This document shows, in pieces, positions 1-5,617 of a stretch of 9,037 nucleotides of DNA; positions within the stretch are counted from its first letter, which is position 1; every line of letters begins with the position of its first letter. A program made the position numbers and the translations under genes. The notes beneath the pieces are model-generated. The model was not told the origin of the DNA, made no database searches, and saw only the letters and a program-made list of their open reading frames with translations. Source of the stretch: Vulcanimicrobiota bacterium (lineage in GTDB: Bacteria; Vulcanimicrobiota; Vulcanimicrobiia; Vulcanimicrobiales; Vulcanimicrobiaceae); the NCBI GenBank assembly GCA_019233165.1, contig JAFAMS010000054.1, positions 1 to 9,037 of the forward strand, read 5' to 3'.

Positions 1-148
1 CTCGCGACGTACGATCCGAACGGCGTCAACCCCGCGCACATCCTGGAACCGCCGAGCCGGCTCCATTGGGCCGGCACCGACGAGCTCGGCCGCGATCTCT
101 ACTCGCGCGTCGTATGGGGCGCTCGCCCGTCGCTCGCCGTCGCGTTCG
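1..148 (+). repeat. Direct repeat copy 1 (partial dppC duplication)
   Basis: Bases 1-148 align without gaps to 354-501 at an offset of 353 bases, with 12 mismatches (about 92% identity). Stretches 1-44, 76-122 and 124-148 are identical. Eleven of the 12 differences fall between 45 and 75. The repeat is already in progress at base 1, so its left end is unknown. Its right end is sharp, after GCGTTCG. Confidence 0.95.
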
Positions 149-270
149 AGCGCGAGGGAGGAACGATCGTTCGTCTCGCGGTCAGCTTCACGCGTATCGT
201 CCGCCAGCCGTTCGAGCGGGTCTCCCGCGATGCGACGCTTCCGGCGCACGTCAGGCTGATGCGCGCATGA
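1..270 (+). CDS. Chimeric open frame: DppC-like permease segment fused to an unrelated C-terminal tail (5' partial)
   Basis: The frame is open from the first base to a TGA at 268-270 and enters from outside the window. Its first 49 codons read like the DppC region between TM1 and TM2, including the motif GTDELGRDLYSRVVWGARPS, and nearly match residues 30-78 of the complete dppC next door. After base 148 the similarity stops. About 40 codons follow, starting EREGGTIVRLAVSF and ending HVRLMRA, which I do not recognise. Their third positions are strongly G/C, so they look truly coding. The stop overlaps the dppC ATG as ATGA, the arrangement expected of a normal upstream operon gene, whose usual occupant would be dppB or another dpp-linked gene. 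A permease truncated here would lack the EAA loop and could not be a working transporter subunit. It may be a rearranged gene end, a gene-conversion product or an assembly chimera. The open frame is certain; its biological reality is uncertain. Confidence 0.5.
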   Translation, partial: LATYDPNGVNPAHILEPPSRLHWAGTDELGRDLYSRVVWGARPSLAVAFEREGGTIVRLAVSFTRIVRQPFERVSRDATLPAHVRLMRA

Positions 271-1082
271 ACGTTCTCGTGCGTCATCGTCTCGCGGCGG
301 CGGGTGCGTCGATCGTAGGCGTGCTGGTCCTCGTCGCGCTCTTCGCGCCTTTGCTCGCGACGTACGATCCGAACGGCGTCAACCCCGCGCACATCCTCGA
401 GGCGCCGAGCAAGGCGCACTGGGCGGGGACCGACGAGCTCGGCCGCGATCTCTACTCGCGCGTCGTATGGGGCGCCCGCCCGTCGCTCGCCGTCGCGTTC
501 GGAATCGTCTCGCTCGCTGCCGTCGGCGGAACGATCCTCGGCTGCCTTTCGGGTTTAATCGGCGGGATCGTCGACACGCTCGTGATGCGCGTCGTCGAAG
601 TCGTGATGGCGCTGCCGGGTCTGGTGATCGCGCTTGCGCTCGTAGCCGCGCTCGGACCGAGTCTGCTCAACCTCACGCTCGCGCTCGGATTGCTCGGGAT
701 CCCATTCTACACGAGACTGGCGCGCGGTCAGACGCTCGCGCTCCGCGAGCGCGCCTACGTAAAAGCCGCAAGGACGATGGGCGCCTCGACGCCGTTCGTC
801 GTCTTCCGGCACATTATCCCGAATCTGCTCTCGAGCGTCGTCGTCGTCGCCTCGCTCGGCCTCTCGGGCGCAATTCTCGCCGGCAGCGGCCTGAGCTTCA
901 TAGGGCTCGGCGCGCAGCCGCCGCTCGCGGAATGGGGCGCGCTCGTAAACGCCGGCCGCCAGTACATCCTCGACCAGTGGTGGTACGCGCTCGTACCGGG
1001 CGCGGCGATCTTACTCGCTGCCGTCGCGTTCAATCTCCTCGGCGACGGCGTCCGCGACCTCATCGATCCGAGGACGCGCTAG
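267..1082 (+). CDS. dppC: Dipeptide/oligopeptide ABC transporter, inner-membrane permease (DppC/OppC family)
   Basis: This is a 271-residue permease subunit of a peptide/nickel-type ABC importer. It would pair with a DppB-type partner to form the channel. TM1 spans about residues 12-32. The family hallmark GTDELGRDLYSR lies at 54-65, and further hydrophobic spans lie at about 78-100, 105-130, 134-147, 188-215 and 240-258. The EAA coupling loop that docks onto the ATPase is at about 164-186 (YVKAARTMG, then RHIIPN with His182 and Pro185). The end, DGVRDLIDPRTR, is typical of the family, and so is the length. The ATG at 267 overlaps the previous stop (ATGA). An in-frame extension back to base 66 would add 67 Arg-rich residues unlike the family, so it is rejected. 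The following dppD starts on the last base of the stop. Substrate specificity cannot be read from a permease. The downstream peptidase genes favour peptides, but nickel or other solutes cannot be excluded. Confidence 0.93.
   Translation: MNVLVRHRLAAAGASIVGVLVLVALFAPLLATYDPNGVNPAHILEAPSKAHWAGTDELGRDLYSRVVWGARPSLAVAFGIVSLAAVGGTILGCLSGLIGGIVDTLVMRVVEVVMALPGLVIALALVAALGPSLLNLTLALGLLGIPFYTRLARGQTLALRERAYVKAARTMGASTPFVVFRHIIPNLLSSVVVVASLGLSGAILAGSGLSFIGLGAQPPLAEWGALVNAGRQYILDQWWYALVPGAAILLAAVAFNLLGDGVRDLIDPRTR
354..501 (+). repeat. Direct repeat copy 2 (inside intact dppC)
   Basis: This is the partner of the repeat at 1-148. It lies inside the complete dppC and covers residues 30-78, the periplasmic loop after TM1 and the start of TM2. 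Beyond base 501 the gene continues normally into TM2, while copy 1 switches to unrelated sequence. Confidence 0.95.
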
Positions 1083-1903
1083 TGGCCGAACATCTCCTCG
1101 CGATCGATCGCCTCGCTGCCGAGTTCGCCGGCGATCCGCCGGCGCGCGTCCTGCACGGCGTTTCGCTCGCGATCGAGCGCGGAGCAATCGCCGGACTCGT
1201 CGGCGAGTCCGGCTCGGGGAAATCGGTGACCGCGAAGCTGATCCTGCGCCTGCTCGATCCTACGCTCTGCCGCGTAACCGAAGGCGCGATCCGTTTCGAC
1301 GGGATCGATCTGCTCGCGCTCGCCGCGGAGCCGATGCGACGGCTGCGCGGGAAACGGATCGCCTACGTCCCCCAAGAGCCGATGAACGCGATGAACCCGA
1401 GCGTGCGGATCGGCAAACAGCTGGAGATGGTCCTGCGCGAGCACCTCGCGATCGGCGGCCGCGAAGCGCGGACGCGTTCCGCCGCCCTGCTCGAGAAGCT
1501 GCACGTCCGCGATCCCGAGCGCATTCTCGCGGCGTATCCGTTTCAGCTCAGCGGCGGGTTGCGGCAGCGCGCGGTCCTGGCGAACGCGTTCTTGTGTGAC
1601 CCGGAGCTGCTCCTCGCAGACGAGCCGACGACGGCGCTCGACGTCACCGTACAAGCCGAGGTCCTCGAGTTGATCCGCGAGCGAGCGCGCGAGTCGGGCG
1701 CGGCCGTTCTCTTCATCACGCACAACATGGGCGTCGTCTGGAGACTCTGCCATACGGTGTTCGTGATGCGACGGGGGACGATTGTCGAGCACGGCGCGAC
1801 GGAGGCGGTGCTCGAGGATCCGCGGGAGGCGTATACGCGCTCGCTCCTCGCAGCGCTTCCGGAACGGAATCGCCCGCGAACCCCGATTCCGGTGGCGAGC
1901 TGA
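1082..1903 (+). CDS. dppD: Dipeptide ABC transporter ATP-binding protein (DppD/OppD-type)
   Basis: This is the first of two ATPases that power the importer from the cytoplasmic face. It has 273 residues from a GTG at 1082 that shares one base with the dppC stop (TAGTG). A GAGGA ribosome-binding site at 1070-1074, 7 bases upstream, supports this start. The longer upstream extension is a shadow of dppC. Walker A is GESGSGKS at 41-48, the Q-loop is in YVPQEPMNAMNP, the signature LSGGLRQR is at 156-163, Walker B with the catalytic Glu is ADEPTTALDV (D180, E181), and the H-loop is His214 in ITHNMG. The C-terminus stops soon after YTRSLLAALPE. It lacks the extended oligopeptide domain, with its cysteine-containing GC-F-RC segment, that takes most DppD/OppD proteins to about 320-330 residues. 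In size it resembles NikD-type ATPases. The family assignment is firm; the substrate is inferred from context. Confidence 0.93.
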   Translation: MAEHLLAIDRLAAEFAGDPPARVLHGVSLAIERGAIAGLVGESGSGKSVTAKLILRLLDPTLCRVTEGAIRFDGIDLLALAAEPMRRLRGKRIAYVPQEPMNAMNPSVRIGKQLEMVLREHLAIGGREARTRSAALLEKLHVRDPERILAAYPFQLSGGLRQRAVLANAFLCDPELLLADEPTTALDVTVQAEVLELIRERARESGAAVLFITHNMGVVWRLCHTVFVMRRGTIVEHGATEAVLEDPREAYTRSLLAALPERNRPRTPIPVAS

Positions 1904-1904
1904 G

Positions 1905-2714
1905 ATGGATGCATTGCTCGAGGTTCGCGAGCTGCGCGTCCGGTTCGCGACCGCTCACGATCTCCTCGGGCGCGCGACCGCGTACCACGATGCGGTCCGC
2001 GGCGTCAGCTTGAGCGTCGCGCGGGGCGAATGTTTGGGGATCGTCGGCGAATCCGGCTCGGGGAAGACCACCGTCGCGAACGCGATCGTCGGCCTCGTCG
2101 AACCGTCGAGCGGCGAGATCGTGTACGACGGCGTCCCGCTGCCGTCGCTCGCGGGGCGCGAACGCCGGCTCGCCGGCGAGCTGTTGCTCGTCTTTCAAGA
2201 TCCGCAGGGTTCGCTCGATCCACGGATGCCGGTGTGGGCGATCGTCACCGAAGGTTTGGCGATTCGGGGCCGCCTTTCGCGAAAGGCGCTGCGGCGGCGC
2301 GCGGCCGAGCTCGCCGAGATGGTCGGTCTGAGCGGCGAGAGCCTGGAGCGCTATCCGCACGCTTTCTCGGGCGGGCAACGCCAGCGGATCGCGATCGCGC
2401 GCGCGCTCGCGCTCGAGCCGCAGATCCTCGTCCTCGACGAGCCGACGTCGGCACTCGACGTCTCGATTCAGGCGCAGGTCCTCAATTTGCTGCTCGAGCT
2501 GCAGCAGCGCCTCGGGCTGACTTACGTGCTGGTGAGCCACGACATCAGCGTGATCGCTCACCTCAGTCATCGGGTCGCCGTGATGCGCGAGGGCGAGGTC
2601 GTCGAAGAAGGCGAGGCGACGCGCGTTCTGACCGCTCCCTCACATCCGTACACGCGCGCGCTCGTCGAAGCGGTTCCGCGCGTCGGTCAGGCGAATGACG
2701 GAGCAGCGACATGA
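1905..2714 (+). CDS. dppF: Dipeptide ABC transporter ATP-binding protein (DppF/OppF-type)
   Basis: This is the second ATPase of the importer, expected to form a heterodimer with DppD. It has 269 residues from an ATG one base after the dppD stop (TGAGATG). The upstream in-frame extension is Arg-rich and overlaps dppD, so it is not used. An OppF-like insert LLGRATAYHDAVRGVSL comes before Walker A, GESGSGKT, at 48-55. The Q-loop is in VFQDPQGSLDPRM, the signature FSGGQRQR is at 154-161, Walker B is LDEPTSALDVS (D178, E179), and the H-loop is His212 in VSHDISVI. The end, HPYTRALVEAVPRV, is the family's C-terminal marker. The protein finishes about 13 residues later, so the extended cysteine-bearing tail is absent, as in its partner. 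The last codons overlap the regulator gene (ATGA at 2711-2714). Confidence 0.93.
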   Translation: MDALLEVRELRVRFATAHDLLGRATAYHDAVRGVSLSVARGECLGIVGESGSGKTTVANAIVGLVEPSSGEIVYDGVPLPSLAGRERRLAGELLLVFQDPQGSLDPRMPVWAIVTEGLAIRGRLSRKALRRRAAELAEMVGLSGESLERYPHAFSGGQRQRIAIARALALEPQILVLDEPTSALDVSIQAQVLNLLLELQQRLGLTYVLVSHDISVIAHLSHRVAVMREGEVVEEGEATRVLTAPSHPYTRALVEAVPRVGQANDGAAT

Positions 2715-3376
2715 TCAAGCTGCTCGATCGCACGACCACGGCCAACAGAGCCACGGAGACGATCCGAAACGCGATCCTCTCCGGAGAGTTGGCGGCCGGA
2801 CAGACGATCCGCCAGGAAGTCCTCGCCACGAGCCTTGGAATCAGCCGCGTTCCTTTGCGCGAGGCGCTTCGACAGCTCGAGGGGGAAGGGTTCGTTTCGT
2901 CCGCACCCCACCGCGGCGTGGTCGTCGTCGATCTCTCGCTCGACGATTTGCGGGAGATCTCCGAAGTTCGCCTCGCGCTCGAAACGCACGTCCTTCGGCT
3001 TGCGATTCCGGCGCACGACGCCGCCAGCCTCAAGCGCGCGCAAGCCGCGATCGACGCGATCGACGAGGCGTCCGATGCGCTCGAACGCTGGGGCGAGCTG
3101 AATTGGAGATTCCACGAGGCGCTCTACCTGCCCGCGAATAGGCCGCGAACCCTCGAGCTGATCCGCACCTATCACGCGCACTCCGAGCGATATCTTCGGA
3201 TCCATATCTCGGTGCTCAAGTACAAGGAAAAGGGTCAGCAAGAACACCGGCAGCTGTTGCGGGCGGTTCGCGAGAGGAACGTTGCCAAGACGATCGAGCT
3301 CATGGGCAAGCACGTCACCAACGTCGACGACATGATCACGAAGTACCTCGCCAAGAGGCGTTCGACCGAGGAGTGA
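2711..3376 (+). CDS. GntR-family transcriptional regulator, FCD (FadR C-terminal) subfamily
   Basis: This is a 221-residue DNA-binding regulator. An N-terminal winged helix-turn-helix spans about residues 8-75, with the GntR signature AILSGELAAGQTIRQ, then LATSLGISRVPLREALRQLEGEG. The wing is in APHRGVVV. The rest is an all-helical FCD ligand domain (about 80-215). Its likely metal/ligand histidines are His135 (NWRFHEAL), His179 (QEHRQLLRAV) and His201 (KHV). Regulators of this class usually sense carboxylic or amino acids and repress a nearby catabolic operon. The ATG overlaps the dppF stop (ATGA), and a GGAG site at 2700-2703 is well spaced. It lies between the transporter and enzyme genes and probably controls the whole unit, itself included. 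Its operator would sit at the operon promoter, outside this window. The ligand is unknown; a D-amino acid or dipeptide product is a guess. Confidence 0.93.
   Translation: MIKLLDRTTTANRATETIRNAILSGELAAGQTIRQEVLATSLGISRVPLREALRQLEGEGFVSSAPHRGVVVVDLSLDDLREISEVRLALETHVLRLAIPAHDAASLKRAQAAIDAIDEASDALERWGELNWRFHEALYLPANRPRTLELIRTYHAHSERYLRIHISVLKYKEKGQQEHRQLLRAVRERNVAKTIELMGKHVTNVDDMITKYLAKRRSTEE
3368..3373 (+). promoter_or_regulatory. Ribosome-binding site GAGGAG that leaves the dipeptidase start ambiguous
   Basis: A strong GAGGAG at 3368-3373 lies 8 bases before an in-frame TTG at 3382. It abuts, and shares its last G with, the GTG at 3373. Spacing therefore favours TTG, while the GTGA stop/start overlap favours GTG. 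The two starts differ by only three residues. Confidence 0.5.
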
Positions 3377-4374
3377 CCGCTTTGGCGATCGATCCGAGAA
3401 CGCTCGGGCCGCTGGTCTGGGACATGCACGGATGTCCGCAGCGCATCCCGGGGAACGACCTTCCGTACGCGCTCGAACGGTACCGTGCGGCCGGTTTCGA
3501 CGCCGTCACCGTGAACGTCGCCGATTCGTTCTACGTCCTCGAAGATGCGATCCATACGATCGCGTCGTTTCGCGCGCAGCTGACCGCGCATCCCGAGCGC
3601 TATTTGCTCGTGCGCTCGGTCCGCGACTTAGAGAAGGCGCGTGCCGCCGGGAAGCTCGCGGTCAGCTTCGACGTAGAAGGCGCGCTCTCACTCGGTACCG
3701 ACCTGGATCTCGTCGACCTGTACTACGATCTCGGCGTTCGCTGGATGCTCTTCGTCTACAATCTCGAGAACGCCGCCGGGTTCGGGTGCCACGACCCGGT
3801 CGATCGCGGCTTGACGGCGTTCGGCCGCAAGCTGGTCGAACGAATGGAGCGTGTCGGGATGATCAAGTGCTGCTCGCACACCGGTTACCGCACCGCCCTC
3901 GACGTCTTCGCGGCGAGCACGAAGCCGACGATCCTCTCGCACTCGAATCCCCGGCGGCTCGTCGATCACGAACGCAACGTCCCGGACGAGATCCTCAAAG
4001 CGTGCGCCGCGACCGGCGGCGTCGTCGGGATCAACGGCGTCGGGCTGTTCCTCGGTTCGCCCGAGCCGACGGCGACCGATTTCTTTCGCGCGCTCGACTA
4101 CACGGTCGAGCTGATCGGAGCCGACCACGTCGGGATCGCGTTCGATTCCGTCTTCGTCCCGCCGAGCGGAGCGAAAGGCGAATACCAGGGCGAACGCCGC
4201 ACGGACTATTGGCCGCCGAGCAAGGGTTACACCGCGCAGATCGCGATCCTCGGGCCCGAAGCGCTCGGGGGCGTCGTCGAGCAGATGGTTGCGGCAGGCT
4301 ATCCCAAGGACGCAATCGCCGGTATTCTCGGCAAGAACTTCGCGCGCGTCGCGGCCGCGTGTTGGCGCGATTGA
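3373..4374 (+). CDS. Membrane dipeptidase-like metallohydrolase (peptidase M19, renal dipeptidase family)
   Basis: This is a 333-residue cytosolic (no signal peptide) amidohydrolase-fold enzyme. M19 enzymes hydrolyse dipeptides using two metals and commonly accept D-residues at the C-terminal position. Visible active-site parts are His19 in WDMHGC, bridging Glu102 in FDVEGA, His169 in CCSHTGY, His190 in ILSHSNP, substrate-binding Arg201 in DHERN and Asp258 in HVGIAFD. The canonical first motif His-x-Asp is His-Gly-Cys here, so the Asp ligand at position 21 is replaced by Cys. From memory, a branch of M19 with a Cys at this place exists, and the rest of the sequence (FGCHDPVDRGLTAFG, GGVVGINGVGLFLG) reads like that branch. 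Activity on ordinary dipeptides is therefore likely but not assured. The GTG start overlaps the regulator stop (GTGA); a TTG at 3382 is the alternative. Its place after a Dpp transporter suggests it cleaves the imported dipeptides. Confidence 0.9.
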   Translation: MTALAIDPRTLGPLVWDMHGCPQRIPGNDLPYALERYRAAGFDAVTVNVADSFYVLEDAIHTIASFRAQLTAHPERYLLVRSVRDLEKARAAGKLAVSFDVEGALSLGTDLDLVDLYYDLGVRWMLFVYNLENAAGFGCHDPVDRGLTAFGRKLVERMERVGMIKCCSHTGYRTALDVFAASTKPTILSHSNPRRLVDHERNVPDEILKACAATGGVVGINGVGLFLGSPEPTATDFFRALDYTVELIGADHVGIAFDSVFVPPSGAKGEYQGERRTDYWPPSKGYTAQIAILGPEALGGVVEQMVAAGYPKDAIAGILGKNFARVAAACWRD

Positions 4375-4381
4375 CGCGAAC

Positions 4382-5617
4382 GTGAGCGACGTCGTCGTCG
4401 TCGGCGGAGGGATCGTCGGAACCGTTTGTGCCGGCGAGCTGCTCGCGCGCGGCTTGTCCGTGACGGTGATCGAACGCGACGAGCCGGGCGCCGGGACCTC
4501 GGCCGGAAGCGCCGGCTATCTCTCCGACGGCGAGATCTTCCCGCTAGCGCAACCCGGTGTTCCGGCGCGAATCCTTCCGATGCTCGCGGATCCGCAGGGA
4601 CCGCTCGTCGTGCGGCCGGCGTATCTTCCGCGCATGATCGGCTGGGGCACGCGCTTCTTGCTAGCATCGCGGTCGCGGCGATTTCGAGCCGGGATTCGAG
4701 CGATGTCGAGCTTGAACCGCGTCGCGAACGATATGCTCTTCGCGTTCGCGAAGCGCGCCGGTGCCGAGCGCTATCTCGTTCGAGACGGCTGCCTGCACGT
4801 TGCGTACGAGCGCGCGACGCTCGAGCATGCCGAAGCGCTCGTCGCGACGCTCGAGGCGAACGGGATCGCGGCGCGCATCGTCGATGCTTCGAGCGCGCGC
4901 GCGATGGAGCCGAATCTCTCGGCGTCCGTCCTCGGCGGCGTCTTCTATCCGAATGCGGCACGGTGCACCGATCCGTTCGAATTCGGCCGCGCGCTCGCCG
5001 GTGCGTTTCGCGCCGGCGGCGGAACGGTGGTCCGAGCCGCCGCGCAAGCGCTCGTGCAACGCGCCCCCGAGCAATGGATCGTGCGAACGAGCGAGGGCGA
5101 GATCGAGGCGCCCCGCGTCCTCGTCGCGGCCGGCGTCTGGTCGCGAGAGCTCGTGCAACCGCTTGGATATCGCGTCCCGCTCGAAGCGGCGCGCGGCTAT
5201 CATCTCATGTTGCCCGAGCCGGGCGTGCAACTCGCGCGGACGCTGCTCTTCGAGGAGACCCACTTCTGCGCGACGCCGATGGACCGCGGCCTCCGTCTGG
5301 CCGGAACGGTTGAATTCGCCGGCGTCGATGCGGCGCCCGATTATCGCCGCTCGGAGATGTTGCTTGGGTTAGCCGCGCGGTATTTGCCCGGGATCCGCGG
5401 CGACGGCGCGACGCGCTGGATGGGTTCGCGTCCGTCGTTCCCCGACTCGCTCCCCGCGCTCGGCGCGGCGCCGCGTCATCAAAACCTGTATTTCGCATTC
5501 GGACACGAGAAGCTCGGCTTGACGCAATCGGCGGTGACCGCGACGTGTGTCGCCGACGTGATCCTCGGCCGCAAGCCTCCGCTCGACCTCACGCCGTTCT
5601 CCCTCGGCCGGTTTTGA
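4382..5617 (+). CDS. FAD-dependent oxidoreductase, DAO family (D-amino-acid dehydrogenase DadA-like)
   Basis: This is a 411-residue flavoenzyme. The N-terminal Rossmann motif is VVVGGGIVG (about residues 5-13), and the second strand ends in the ribose-binding Glu31 of VIERD. The next family marker is GTSAGSAGY at about 38-46. A central substrate domain includes LVRDGCLHV and GGVFYPNAARCTDPFEF. The FAD-binding part returns at VLVAAGVWSREL, followed by RPSFPDSLPALG and the C-terminal GHEKLGLTQSAVTA, a pattern of DadA-type enzymes. Such enzymes oxidise D-amino acids (or other amines) to keto acids plus ammonia and pass electrons to the respiratory chain. The start is the GTG at 4382, directly before the first beta strand and 7 bases after the dipeptidase stop. 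Upstream extension runs back into the dipeptidase gene and adds only low-complexity residues. It overlaps the next gene as TTGA. Oxidation of another amine (glycine or sarcosine type) remains possible. Confidence 0.88.
   Translation: MSDVVVVGGGIVGTVCAGELLARGLSVTVIERDEPGAGTSAGSAGYLSDGEIFPLAQPGVPARILPMLADPQGPLVVRPAYLPRMIGWGTRFLLASRSRRFRAGIRAMSSLNRVANDMLFAFAKRAGAERYLVRDGCLHVAYERATLEHAEALVATLEANGIAARIVDASSARAMEPNLSASVLGGVFYPNAARCTDPFEFGRALAGAFRAGGGTVVRAAAQALVQRAPEQWIVRTSEGEIEAPRVLVAAGVWSRELVQPLGYRVPLEAARGYHLMLPEPGVQLARTLLFEETHFCATPMDRGLRLAGTVEFAGVDAAPDYRRSEMLLGLAARYLPGIRGDGATRWMGSRPSFPDSLPALGAAPRHQNLYFAFGHEKLGLTQSAVTATCVADVILGRKPPLDLTPFSLGRF

Noticed and set aside
66..266. Upstream extension of dppC starting at an ATG at 66
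   Set aside because: The added 67 residues read the repeat in the wrong frame and do not resemble a permease. ATG 267 matches the family start and overlaps the previous stop.
467..1081. In-frame upstream extension of dppD across dppC
   Set aside because: The translation is Arg-rich low-complexity sequence overlapping the permease. The GTG at 1082 has a well-spaced GAGGA and gives the normal N-terminus.
1199..1225. Apparent nucleotide repeat between dppD (about 1199) and dppF (about 2043)
   Set aside because: It is the conserved Walker A coding sequence (GESGSGK) of two paralogous ATPases, not a separate repeat element.
1716..2570. Long minus-strand open frame (284 residues) opposite dppD/dppF
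   Set aside because: It is antisense to a clear ABC ATPase and rich in Arg, Asp and Glu with no domain. Such frames are expected opposite GC-rich genes.
3382..4374. Pseudogene status for the M19 gene because of the missing Asp
   Set aside because: The frame is intact and full-length and keeps every other catalytic residue I can identify, so a variant active site is more likely than decay.
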